Source: Paenibacillus sp. JZ16 (GTDB taxonomy: Bacteria > Bacillota > Bacilli > Paenibacillales > Paenibacillaceae). From it: a stretch of 64,000 nucleotides of DNA. Shown one piece after another: positions 1 to 7,888 of the stretch. A program made the position numbers and the translations under genes. Every line of letters begins with the position of its first letter. Within the stretch, counting starts at the first letter, position 1. The DNA is taken from assembly GCF_015326965.1 (NCBI RefSeq), contig NZ_CP017659.1, positions 3,494,001 to 3,558,000 of the forward strand. Direction: 5' to 3'. The notes beneath the pieces were generated by a model. That model had not been told where the DNA came from, did not search any database, and was given only the letters and a program-made list of their open reading frames with translations.

Positions 1-622
1 TACCGCGCGTCCAGCCTTCGAGCCCAATAACATCCAGATCGCAGCCTGTTCCCCGCATGTCATTGGCCATGCACGCGAATTCGCCGATGGTCATCCCGGT
101 GCTAATCGGAATCTGCCATCCGCCCACCATGGATTCATATCCCTGCTTAAGGAAACCTCCTTCAACTCGCTTGCCGCCCAGCGGATTCGGCCGATCCAGG
201 ACAAGCAGGCTCTTTCCATGCTCGGCGCAGGCCTCCATGACGTACAGCAGCGTTGTCATATACGTATAAAAACGCACCCCAAGGTCTTGTATATCGAAGA
301 TGACCGTATCCACGTCCTTCAGCATGTCGGCGTCCGGTTTACGCCGTGAGCCATACAGGCTGTACACCGGCACGCCGAATACCGGGTCCTCTTCATCATC
401 GACGTGCTTGCCTGCCTGCAGCTGGCCGCGCAGCCCATGCTCGCAAGCGAATAAAGCCGTCAATTCCGATTCGGGCAAACCTGCAATCACCTCGATAGAT
501 GAACGAAAATCCGACGTGAGCCCCGTCGGATTCGTAATGACGCCAAGGCGACGACCCGTGATTTTCTCATGCTTGATGTCCGGCAGCACATCAATTCCGC
601 TTCGTACGTTACCTCTTGTCAT
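1..622 (-). CDS. namZ: Exo-beta-N-acetylmuramidase NamZ (DUF1343/GH171), C-terminus outside window
   Basis: Only the first 207 residues are inside the window; the gene runs off the left edge. The fragment matches the DUF1343/GH171 family, whose known member NamZ removes MurNAc from the non-reducing end of peptidoglycan fragments. Family-like stretches are GVITNPTG (27-34), FACEHG (58-63), FDIQDLGVRFYTY (109-121) and LDRPNPLGG (142-150). An AGGAGG lies 9 bases before the ATG, and the ATG overlaps the preceding stop as ATGA, so the genes are translationally coupled. The N-terminus is hydrophilic with no signal peptide, so it probably acts in the cytoplasm on imported disaccharide; that location is inference. 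It is the last visible gene of the murR operon. Confidence 0.85.
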   Translation of the reverse strand, partial: MTRGNVRSGIDVLPDIKHEKITGRRLGVITNPTGLTSDFRSSIEVIAGLPESELTALFACEHGLRGQLQAGKHVDDEEDPVFGVPVYSLYGSRRKPDADMLKDVDTVIFDIQDLGVRFYTYMTTLLYVMEACAEHGKSLLVLDRPNPLGGKRVEGGFLKQGYESMVGGWQIPISTGMTIGEFACMANDMRGTGCDLDVIGLEGWTRG

Positions 623-1314
623 ATGCTTACACCTCCTGGTTTCGAGGCTACGACACCGTCCTCCGCCGGTTTGGCCTCTTCCGGATTCAGTACATTATAC
701 GTAACCTTATGCTGGTATATGGCCCACATGCCGTTAAACAAAAATCCGAAGCCAACGACCGTAACCATCAGAGGAATCGCAACGCAGAAGGCTTGAAAGC
801 AAGCGCCCAGCGTATATGCCGGAAACTTCAGGAACAGCTTCACGCTGTGGGCCATGGCCTTGAAGACGCCCATCCCTTCCTGAATGACAAGCTGAAAGGT
901 GTAGATTTGGGAGATGAGCGCCATGATAACAAAATAGGTCTGGAACACGCCAATCGCAAGATAGCCGATTCCCTCTTTGCCCCCGTAGTACCACCAGGTG
1001 GACCACAAGATGAGCACCATCACCACGAAGAAGAAACCCATGACTACCGCAGGTCCAAATCCCTTAAGCGCACCTTGAAACACATCCTTGAGTCTCGACT
1101 TGCCCCGTTCCGTTCTGCGGTGATACGCATAACAAACTCCGTAAAACAACGGCATGTACAGAACCGGCAGCAGCACCAGCGCCGTCCATAGCGGAACGAA
1201 CATAACCACCGTAACGAGCACCAGCGAGGTAATCATGCTGTATAAGGCCACCGCCGTAATCTCACGGTAAATCTCAACCCCGGTCTTCTTCAACACATCA
1301 TTCAGCTTGCGCAT
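619..1314 (-). CDS. DUF624 (YesL-type) membrane protein
   Basis: A 231-residue integral membrane protein with about five hydrophobic segments, matching the YesL/DUF624 family that accompanies carbohydrate ABC transporters in Bacillales; its molecular role is not known. The start is chosen at position 1314 because GAGGAGAGG precedes it; a longer in-frame start further upstream would overlap the ATPase gene and contain this ribosome site. The gene lies between the transporter ATPase and namZ and shares a 4-base ATGA overlap with namZ. The C-terminal tail after the last membrane segment is hydrophilic. It may assist transporter assembly, which is inference. Confidence 0.8.
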   Translation of the reverse strand: MRKLNDVLKKTGVEIYREITAVALYSMITSLVLVTVVMFVPLWTALVLLPVLYMPLFYGVCYAYHRRTERGKSRLKDVFQGALKGFGPAVVMGFFFVVMVLILWSTWWYYGGKEGIGYLAIGVFQTYFVIMALISQIYTFQLVIQEGMGVFKAMAHSVKLFLKFPAYTLGACFQAFCVAIPLMVTVVGFGFLFNGMWAIYQHKVTYNVLNPEEAKPAEDGVVASKPGGVSI

Positions 1315-1340
1315 AGCTTTCCTCTCCTCTTCGTCGTTGT

Positions 1341-2447
1341 TTACCAATCGATACGCTGCTCCGTCTCAGGATCGAAGAAATGCACTTTATCGAAATTGAA
1401 AATGAAGGTTTTGTCCATGCCCGGATAACCCGTCGTTTCCGGGTGAACCTTCGCCGTAACCGTCCGGTTCCCTACGCGGAAGTACACCAGATTCTCCGAA
1501 CCCAAATGTTCGACGACCTGGACCTTCGTGGAGTACTTGTAATCCAGATTGGTTGTGCCCGGCATATCCTCACCCGTAATATGCTCAGGGCGGATCCCCA
1601 GGATAAGGTGCCCGTTATCGTATTTGCTCAGCGCACCCGCCATCGAATCAGGGATGGTAAATGTGCCGCCTTCCATCCGGAGCACGTTCCCTTCCTTCTG
1701 CACATCGATGAAGTTCATCGGCGGGGAGCCAATAAAGCCGGCTACGAACATATTTTGCGGATTCGCATACAGCTCGGTAGGAGATGCAATCTGCTGGATA
1801 ATTCCGTTGTTCATCACGACGATCCGCTCACCGAGCGTCATCGCTTCAACCTGATCATGCGTGACGTATACAATGGTGGCTTCCAGGCGCTTGTGCAGCT
1901 CGGACAGCTCCACCCGCATCTGCACGCGAAGCTTCGCATCCAGGTTCGACAGCGGCTCGTCAAACAGGAACACCTGCGGATCGCGCACGATGGCCCGCCC
2001 TACCGCAACGCGCTGACGCTGTCCGCCGGACAGCTCGCGCGGCTTTCGATCAATCATCGACTCCAGTCCGAGAATGGCGGCTGCCTGCGATACCTTTTGC
2101 TCAATATAAGCCTTGGGCTTCTTCAGGTTCTTTAAGCCGAAGGAGAGATTCTCGCGAATGGTCATATGGGGATACAGCGCATAGTCCTGAAACACCATCG
2201 CGATATCACGATCTTTCGGGTGAAGATTGTTTACCACTCTGTCGCCGATGATGATATCCCCGGACGTTTGGCGCTCCAGCCCGGCAATCATGCGCAGGGA
2301 AGTGGTTTTGCCGCAGCCGGAAGGACCGACGAAAACAACGAACTCTTTATCATGGATCACAAAGTCCGACCCCGCTACAGCGGTAAACGTCCCTTTGTTG
2401 TCGTCTACAAATTCTTTTCGTATATTACGGAATTCTACGCGTGCCAT
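1341..2447 (-). CDS. Sugar ABC transporter ATP-binding protein (UgpC/MsmX type)
   Basis: A 368-residue ATPase of the CUT1 carbohydrate importer class. Visible motifs are Walker A GPSGCGKTT (about 42-50), the Q-loop VFQDYALYP, the ABC signature LSGGQRQRVAVGR, Walker B FLFDEPLSNLDA and the switch histidine in YVTHDQ. A C-terminal regulatory domain of about 130 residues (TOBE/MalK type) follows, as usual for this class. AAGGAGG precedes the ATG. It energises uptake through the two permeases just upstream. Many Bacillales share one MsmX ATPase among several importers; here the operon carries its own copy. Confidence 0.92.
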   Translation of the reverse strand: MARVEFRNIRKEFVDDNKGTFTAVAGSDFVIHDKEFVVFVGPSGCGKTTSLRMIAGLERQTSGDIIIGDRVVNNLHPKDRDIAMVFQDYALYPHMTIRENLSFGLKNLKKPKAYIEQKVSQAAAILGLESMIDRKPRELSGGQRQRVAVGRAIVRDPQVFLFDEPLSNLDAKLRVQMRVELSELHKRLEATIVYVTHDQVEAMTLGERIVVMNNGIIQQIASPTELYANPQNMFVAGFIGSPPMNFIDVQKEGNVLRMEGGTFTIPDSMAGALSKYDNGHLILGIRPEHITGEDMPGTTNLDYKYSTKVQVVEHLGSENLVYFRVGNRTVTAKVHPETTGYPGMDKTFIFNFDKVHFFDPETEQRIDW

Positions 2448-2461
2448 AACTTTGCCTCCTT

Positions 2462-3295
2462 CTAGCCTTTAACGGCTCCAATGGTGATGCCTTGCAGGAA
2501 ATAGCGCTGAAGCGAGAAGAACAGGATCATCATCGGCAGTGCCGCGACGGTTGCTCCAGCCATAAGTGCGCCGAAATCGGTCGTGTCCGCATAGACGAAG
2601 GAAGCAAGACCGACCTGAATCGTCCTCATCTCCGTCGAGTTAGTCACGAGGAAGGGCCAGAAGAAATCATTCCAGGATGCAACAAACGTGAAAATCGCCA
2701 GCACGGCGAGACCCGGTTTTGCCATCGGAAGAATAACCTTCCAGAAGATGCCGAATTCGCCGCAAGCGTCGATACGCGCTGCATGAATCAGAGAGGTAGG
2801 CAGTGATGACATGTACTGCTTCATCAAGAAGATGTTGCCCACGCTTACAATGCCGGGAAGAAGAATAGCCGTATATGTATTCCCGAGATCAAACACGTCA
2901 ATCATCAAAATATAGAGCGGAATCAGCGTCACCTGCGCCGGGATCATCATCGTACTGAGCAAAATCCAGAATACCGCTTTGTTCCCCGGAAACTTCAGCT
3001 TCGCAAAAGCATAACCTGCGAGCGAAGCCAGGAATACATTGGTCACCGTCAGGATGGATGAGATCAATAAGGAGTTAAAGAGCCACCTCATGACGTCGGT
3101 TTTGCCAAAAAAACGCTCGTACGGGGCTACGGAGAATACCTCCGGTATCATTTTCGGGATAAACGATGCCGCTGACTTGGTGTCCTGCACAGAACCGATC
3201 AGCATCCAGTACATCGGAATGATCGTCAGAACGCTCCATACCACCAGGATGACCGAAGCCACAATCAGCATGATCACTTTTGATCTTGATTTCAT
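2462..3295 (-). CDS. Sugar ABC transporter permease (MalG type)
   Basis: A 277-residue inner-subunit permease with about six membrane segments. The conserved cytoplasmic EAA loop is recognisable around HAARIDACGEFGIFWKVILPMAKPGL, shortened here to its core ARIDACGEFGIFWKVILP, and is the contact site for the ATPase. The protein ends in a positively charged short tail. An AAAGGGGGTG ribosome site precedes the ATG. It pairs with the MalF-type permease upstream and the ATPase downstream to form a CUT1 importer. Substrate cannot be read from the sequence; the neighbouring namZ and murQ genes point to MurNAc or a MurNAc-containing disaccharide. Confidence 0.92.
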   Translation of the reverse strand: MKSRSKVIMLIVASVILVVWSVLTIIPMYWMLIGSVQDTKSAASFIPKMIPEVFSVAPYERFFGKTDVMRWLFNSLLISSILTVTNVFLASLAGYAFAKLKFPGNKAVFWILLSTMMIPAQVTLIPLYILMIDVFDLGNTYTAILLPGIVSVGNIFLMKQYMSSLPTSLIHAARIDACGEFGIFWKVILPMAKPGLAVLAIFTFVASWNDFFWPFLVTNSTEMRTIQVGLASFVYADTTDFGALMAGATVAALPMMILFFSLQRYFLQGITIGAVKG

Positions 3296-3328
3296 AGGTG
3301 CACCCCCTTTTAGCTTCAGAAATAAACG

Positions 3329-4246
3329 TTAGTACTCCACGTCGGACGAGAAGTATTTGAACTGAATGATGGAAATGACAATAATCAATGCAGCGAGTAC
3401 AAAAGATTGCGCTGCCGCGAGTCCAAACTCGTAGAAGTTGAACGCCGTGCTGTAAATCAGATAGGCGATCGTTGTCGTCGCGAAATTCGGTCCGCCCTGG
3501 GTCATCAGGTACACCGAGATAAACACCTGGAAGGATGTTATGACGCCCGTCACCAGCAGGTATAATGTGGTTGGTTTCATCAGCGGCCACGTAATGCGCC
3601 AGAATTTGGACCAGCCGCTGGCATGGTCGATGTCCGCGGCTTCATAGAGCGATTTGGGAATCCCGCCCATGGCGGCCAGATAGAGAATAATACCTGCACC
3701 ATGCGAACCGAGCCAGTTCATCAAAATGAGTGAGAAGAGCGCGGTGTTCGATTTACCGAGCCATATGACCGGGTCCAATCCGAACAAACCGATAAAACGA
3801 TTCAACAGCCCGGCATGCGTCGGGTCGTAAATCGCAAGCCACACGACCGAAATGGTGACGCCGGAAGCAACGGCCGGCAGGTACATTGTAGCCTTGAAGA
3901 ACGTTTGCCATTTGTTCTTCATCTGAAAAATAAAAAAGGATAACGCATACGTAATGACAATGTTGACCGGAACCGTGCCGATCGTGAATATGACTGTATT
4001 CTTCATGGATTTCCAGAACACTTCATCCTGTACCATCCGTGTGTAGTTGTCCGTTCCAATCCATTCGGAGCCCATTACGCTGTATTCCTGGAAGCTCATC
4101 AGAAAAGCCGAGGCGACAGGGTAAAGCGTAAATATCAAGAACAACAAGACTGGGGCCAGAATGAATAAATACGCCCATCCATATTCGCGTAGGTACCCCT
4201 TCATGGGGGGACGTGATGGCCGGGCTTGCGCCGGGGCAGTCTGCAT
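3329..4246 (-). CDS. Sugar ABC transporter permease (MalF/UgpA type)
   Basis: A 305-residue permease with about six membrane segments and the EAA loop YEAADIDHASGWSKFWRITWP. The start at 4246 is preferred because AGGAGG sits 6 bases before it; an upstream in-frame GTG at 4267 would put the ribosome site inside the gene. It is the first permease gene after a strong hairpin that separates it from the binding-protein gene. Partner of the MalG-type permease at 2462-3295. Substrate inferred from context only. Confidence 0.92.
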   Translation of the reverse strand: MQTAPAQARPSRPPMKGYLREYGWAYLFILAPVLLFLIFTLYPVASAFLMSFQEYSVMGSEWIGTDNYTRMVQDEVFWKSMKNTVIFTIGTVPVNIVITYALSFFIFQMKNKWQTFFKATMYLPAVASGVTISVVWLAIYDPTHAGLLNRFIGLFGLDPVIWLGKSNTALFSLILMNWLGSHGAGIILYLAAMGGIPKSLYEAADIDHASGWSKFWRITWPLMKPTTLYLLVTGVITSFQVFISVYLMTQGGPNFATTTIAYLIYSTAFNFYEFGLAAAQSFVLAALIIVISIIQFKYFSSDVEY

Positions 4247-4315
4247 TTGATTTCCTCCTTTGCGCACAGGTGAAGTATTTTCATGAAGCCCTTATAGAGC
4301 CTTTAGTGATTGGTT

Positions 4316-4367
4316 TAAAAAGGGAGTGCCCCGATCGTTCCTGCTAAGGACAACGGGACACCCCCTT
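4316..4367 (-). terminator. Attenuating hairpin between binding-protein and permease genes
   Basis: Fourteen-base arms at 4320-4333 and 4354-4367 with a 20-base loop. The two positions that do not match are G-U wobble pairs in minus-strand RNA but A-C mismatches in plus-strand RNA, so the structure belongs to the minus-strand transcript. The 3-prime arm runs into five U. It probably terminates or protects part of the transcript so that more binding protein than permease is made, as in many ABC operons. Confidence 0.7.
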
Positions 4368-4377
4368 ATAACTTCAA

Positions 4378-5772
4378 TTACTGTCCTAAAATTTGTTTGC
4401 CTTTGTCCTTGAAGTCTTGTGCGATCTGCTCCGGCGTCTTCTCACCCGAGAACAGCGCTTGGATATTCGGCTTCACCACTTGCTCCTTAAACTTCTTCTG
4501 ATTACCTGAAGCTTCTGCATCAAGGTTCAGAGTCACCGGAATTTCCTTGAAGTTTGCGAAAATTTCCGCTGCCTTAATTGTAGATTCCGTACCGAGTCCT
4601 TTACCTTCATAAAACTCCGCCTGGGATTTACGTACGAAAGGCAATACCAATTCGTTGGCGGAATTACCGGCTTTCGCCCCGCTCAATCCTTCCATGATCA
4701 GGAATGTGTTCTTTGCATGCTCTTCGCCTTTATCCTTCTTCTGCTTGAACGCTACATAACCTTCACCAAACATGGATGTCTTCCGCTCAGCCCCGTCATT
4801 ATGCGGAACCGGCAGCAGAACGAAGTCGATTTTCGCGCCTTGGACCGTACCGCTGTCGATATCCTTCGCACGGTTCTGCAGCATCACGTCATAGTAAGGG
4901 ATCGCCTTGGACACGATCGCGGCTTCCTCGGCGTAGAACAGGTCCATCCGTTTTGCCGGCGTAATCGCGGCAGTCTCGGCAGGCAGATGACCGGCTTTCA
5001 TCAGATCCGACACGAAGGTCATCGTATCCAGAATCCGTTCGTCGTTCCATTGGAACTCGCCTTTATCGTTCAATACGTCCGGCATGCCGTTGCTGCGCGT
5101 CAGCATTTCCATGAAGTCCAGCGAAGTGCCGTCCGTTACGAGCGCATATTGCGTATTGCCATTAGGAAGCTTCTTGGTCAACTTCTCGGCAGCTGCCTTG
5201 AACTCGGTCCAGGTCCAGCCGTTCTCTTGAATGGCCTTCCAGTCGATTCCCGCTTCTTCGAGGATCTTCTTGTTGCCGCCCCAAGCCCAAAGGGATTGGT
5301 ACAGCGGAAGCCCATACTGCTTGCCCTGGATTTGACCCAGCTCAAGCGTTCCCGGCAGGTAGTCGTTTTTGATCTCGTCCGTAATATAAGGGGTCAGTTC
5401 CAGTGCCAGGCCTGTATCTACATAAGCGCCATCCACCGCGTGGAAGTAAAGATCAGGCGGGTTACCGGCATTCAGGGCCACGTCGAACTTCTTCGGACCT
5501 TCAGCCCAGGAGAGCACTTCGGTTTGGACCGTAATATGCGGATATTTTTCTTTCAGATCCGCTACATGCTCTTTCAACTCATCTTCGTATTTACCATGTA
5601 CCGGATAAGTCCAGACGACAACCGTATCCTGCTTCGGTGCGGCTTCACCATTTCCTTCCGAAGTGGTTCCTGTTCCGCCTTCCGGAGTCTTCGCCCCGCC
5701 GGAACCGCCGCAAGCTGCGGTAAACACGAGCATTAAAGAAGCCAACAATGTAAGCCAACCTTTTTTCTTCAT
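4378..5772 (-). CDS. Sugar ABC transporter substrate-binding lipoprotein
   Basis: A 464-residue extracellular solute-binding protein of the CUT1 type. It begins with a lipoprotein signal (MKKKGWLTLL, then a hydrophobic run) ending in the lipobox FTAAC, so Cys21 would be lipid-modified and the protein tethered outside the membrane. A low-complexity Gly/Thr/Glu linker follows, then the bilobed binding domain. A GGGGAG ribosome site precedes the ATG. It follows murR by 46 bases and precedes the permeases after a hairpin. The ligand is inferred to be a MurNAc-containing sugar from the neighbouring enzymes. Confidence 0.92.
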   Translation of the reverse strand: MKKKGWLTLLASLMLVFTAACGGSGGAKTPEGGTGTTSEGNGEAAPKQDTVVVWTYPVHGKYEDELKEHVADLKEKYPHITVQTEVLSWAEGPKKFDVALNAGNPPDLYFHAVDGAYVDTGLALELTPYITDEIKNDYLPGTLELGQIQGKQYGLPLYQSLWAWGGNKKILEEAGIDWKAIQENGWTWTEFKAAAEKLTKKLPNGNTQYALVTDGTSLDFMEMLTRSNGMPDVLNDKGEFQWNDERILDTMTFVSDLMKAGHLPAETAAITPAKRMDLFYAEEAAIVSKAIPYYDVMLQNRAKDIDSGTVQGAKIDFVLLPVPHNDGAERKTSMFGEGYVAFKQKKDKGEEHAKNTFLIMEGLSGAKAGNSANELVLPFVRKSQAEFYEGKGLGTESTIKAAEIFANFKEIPVTLNLDAEASGNQKKFKEQVVKPNIQALFSGEKTPEQIAQDFKDKGKQILGQ

Positions 5773-5818
5773 GTACTACTCCCCTTATCATTTATATATT
5801 TGTGGTTTTCGCTATGAA

Positions 5819-6655
5819 CTACAACCGCTTGATCGCTTGCCGGCTCTCATCCAGGTATTTCACTGAATTCTCGTAATTCCGGCTGGCGACGCCAAGATAT
5901 AAAATATCGATAAGATTAAGCTGCGTAATACGAGAGGACATCGCGCCACTGCGAATCTCGTTCTCCGTGGAGGAAGTGTACAAGGGAATGTCCACCGATC
6001 GGCTCAGGGTAGAATCGCCGTATTTGGTAATGCCAATCGTCTTGCATCCCTTCTCCTTCGCAATCGCTGCTGCGCGGATTACTTCATCCGTTTCACCGGA
6101 GTAGGAAATGCATACGGCCGCATCATCTGGAGTCAGCAGCACCGCCGAGGTGAGTTGAACATGAGGGTCCGGAAAAGATATGCATACCTTATTAATCCGC
6201 AAAAATTTCTGTTGGGCATCCATCCCGATCAGATTTGAAGCCCCTACCCCGAACATGAAAATGCGCTTCGACTGATCGAGGGCCAGAACGGCCTCTTCCA
6301 CCTTCCCTTCCTCCATAATCTTCATCGTATCCCGAATCGATTGAATGTTGTTGTTCGAGACGTTCTGTATAATTGCAGAAATGCTGTCATTGGGCCGGAT
6401 ATCCTGATACCCGGTGGCTAATGGCTCCTGCAAGTCTCCGGCTACCTTCAGCTTCAGATCCTGATAGCCCTTGAAACCCATCGTTTTGCACAGGCGCACA
6501 ATGGCAGCCTGACTGGAACCGCTTCGGACTGCAAGATCCGCGACCGACATCTGTATCATCTCTGCCGGTTCCTGCAAAATGAAGGCTGCAACTTTGCGCT
6601 CGGACGGATTTAATGAATCATACACCTCACGCAATCGAACCAATCCGCCGTTCAT
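5819..6655 (-). CDS. murR: MurR/RpiR-family transcriptional regulator
   Basis: A 278-residue regulator with an N-terminal RpiR helix-turn-helix (about 1-77; SVADLAVRSGSSQAAIVRLCK) and a sugar-phosphate-binding SIS domain (about 105-235; FMFGVGAS, SYSGETDEV). The family senses sugar phosphates; in this context the ligand would be MurNAc-6-phosphate, the MurQ substrate (inference). The start at 6655 follows a GGGGGG ribosome site; an in-frame start further upstream would run into the promoter. It is the first gene of the import operon and diverges from the kinase-murQ pair, so it likely controls both and itself through the palindrome at 6783-6797. Confidence 0.88.
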   Translation of the reverse strand: MNGGLVRLREVYDSLNPSERKVAAFILQEPAEMIQMSVADLAVRSGSSQAAIVRLCKTMGFKGYQDLKLKVAGDLQEPLATGYQDIRPNDSISAIIQNVSNNNIQSIRDTMKIMEEGKVEEAVLALDQSKRIFMFGVGASNLIGMDAQQKFLRINKVCISFPDPHVQLTSAVLLTPDDAAVCISYSGETDEVIRAAAIAKEKGCKTIGITKYGDSTLSRSVDIPLYTSSTENEIRSGAMSSRITQLNLIDILYLGVASRNYENSVKYLDESRQAIKRL

Positions 6656-6736
6656 TTCTTGCCCCCCTTTACAAATCATCCTCTGACGGTCACTACTATG
6701 TAATATTACTTTACACATCTTGAATGAAAGCATGAC

Positions 6737-6750
6737 TGGTATCGCTTTCA
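6737..6750 (-). promoter_or_regulatory. cre site (CcpA) downstream of the murR promoter
   Basis: On the minus strand the sequence TGAAAGCGATACCA matches the cre consensus TGWAANCGNTNWCA at 13 of 14 positions. It lies about 13-26 bases downstream of the expected start of the murR-operon transcript, a usual position for a CcpA roadblock. Confidence 0.55.
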
Positions 6751-6769
6751 ACATCAGTGGATTGAGTTC

Positions 6770-6798
6770 ATTATAAATTGTATGAAATTATATTTCAA
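6770..6798 (-). promoter_or_regulatory. murR-operon promoter with embedded MurR-type operator
   Basis: On the minus strand TTGAAA and TATAAT are separated by 17 bases, a near-perfect sigma-A promoter. The palindrome TGAAAT-TAT-ATTTCA (6783-6797) covers the -35 box and half the spacer. TGAAAn..nTTTCA sites are typical of RpiR-family repressors, so autoregulation by murR is likely. Confidence 0.65.
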
Positions 6799-6825
6799 TA
6801 CTTAATTAATGATTTAAAATTTTAT

Positions 6826-6854
6826 TTTACAACACTTCGGTTTTCTCCTATACT
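6826..6854 (+). promoter_or_regulatory. Promoter of the kinase-murQ operon
   Basis: TTTACA (6826-6831) and TATACT (6849-6854) with a 17-base spacer, 27 bases before the kinase ATG. The MurR-type palindrome lies about 30 bases upstream of the -35 box, so one operator could serve both divergent operons. Confidence 0.65.
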
Positions 6855-6880
6855 GGATATAGAAAGCGAAGTGGTTCAAT

Positions 6881-7837
6881 ATGGAAATTTTTATCGGTGT
6901 TGATGGTGGCGGTACCAAGACTGAAGCAACCGTTATCAATAGCGCTGGAGAAGTGTTGTCCCGGTATACCGGAGGTTCCACCAATCCTTATATTGTAACC
7001 TTTAATAAAGCGATGGAGGAACTCCGAACGGTGTTGGATGGGCTTCTGGCACCTCTTTTTGATAAGTCATTATTATTCACATCAATATGTCTTGGAATGT
7101 CAGGTGTGAGCTCTGCAGATGAACGACGCCAAGTTCAGTCTTTCCTTCATTCCTATCTCCAGCAGCGGCAGCTCTCGATGCATATTTACATGCGCTCGGA
7201 AGCCGAAATTTCATTAATGGCCGTACTGGAACGACAGTATGGAATCCTTGCGATCTCGGGAACCGGATCCAATACCTACGCTATAACCAAATCGGGAGAC
7301 ATTCACCGCGTCGGTGGCTGGGGACATCTTCTTGGAGACGAAGGCAGCGGTTATCAGATCGGACTTCAAACTCTGAAAACCGTCATTAAGAGCCATGAGG
7401 GCATTTTGCCACCCACCATCATGAGCAGCCTGATTGTTGCAGCCTATCCTCTCCAGCATATTACCGATCTCAAATCTTACATTTACCAGCCCGCTATAAC
7501 GAAACAGGATATCGCTTCCTTCGCCCGCTGCTGCATAGAAGCAGCCGAAGCCGGTGATGAAGCGGCAGACCGTATCCTCCGGCAGCAGGCAGCAGAACTG
7601 GCCGATACAACAAGCGCTCTCATCAGGCAGCAAGCTGAATTCGCTGAGAGTGAACTCGTACGGATCGGCTCGATCTTCAAACATTCGCCATTGTTTCGGG
7701 AAACGTACGCCGGCATTCTGCTATCGCGTTATCCCCGCCTCCGGTTCCCTGAAGGAAATCGTGAACGTACACCCGCCCATGGTGCGGCTCTGTTAGCCTG
7801 CAAGCTATTTACAGACGGCGTCTCTGACTTGCTGTAG
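6881..7837 (+). CDS. murK: BadF/BadG-family amino-sugar kinase, probable MurNAc/GlcNAc kinase (MurK-like)
   Basis: A 318-residue ASKHA-fold kinase of the BadF/BadG/BcrA/BcrD ATPase family. The phosphate-1 loop is GVDGGGTKTE (6-15) and the second nucleotide loop is AISGTGSN (about 125-132) followed by GGWGHLLGDEGSG. Characterised relatives are GlcNAc kinases and the Clostridium MurK, which phosphorylates MurNAc and GlcNAc at O6. Placed directly before murQ and opposite an ABC importer with no PTS component, it is the expected source of MurNAc-6-phosphate. The ribosome site is weak. A GlcNAc-only kinase is the main alternative. Confidence 0.8.
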   Translation: MEIFIGVDGGGTKTEATVINSAGEVLSRYTGGSTNPYIVTFNKAMEELRTVLDGLLAPLFDKSLLFTSICLGMSGVSSADERRQVQSFLHSYLQQRQLSMHIYMRSEAEISLMAVLERQYGILAISGTGSNTYAITKSGDIHRVGGWGHLLGDEGSGYQIGLQTLKTVIKSHEGILPPTIMSSLIVAAYPLQHITDLKSYIYQPAITKQDIASFARCCIEAAEAGDEAADRILRQQAAELADTTSALIRQQAEFAESELVRIGSIFKHSPLFRETYAGILLSRYPRLRFPEGNRERTPAHGAALLACKLFTDGVSDLL

Positions 7838-7888
7838 CTTTACATCAGTGCCCGTCCATATTCCAAGGCAAAAAAGGAGACCTGTCTC

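Noticed and set aside
4267..4267. GTG start for the MalF-type permease
   Set aside because: It would place the AGGAGG site inside the gene; the ATG at 4246 is correctly spaced.
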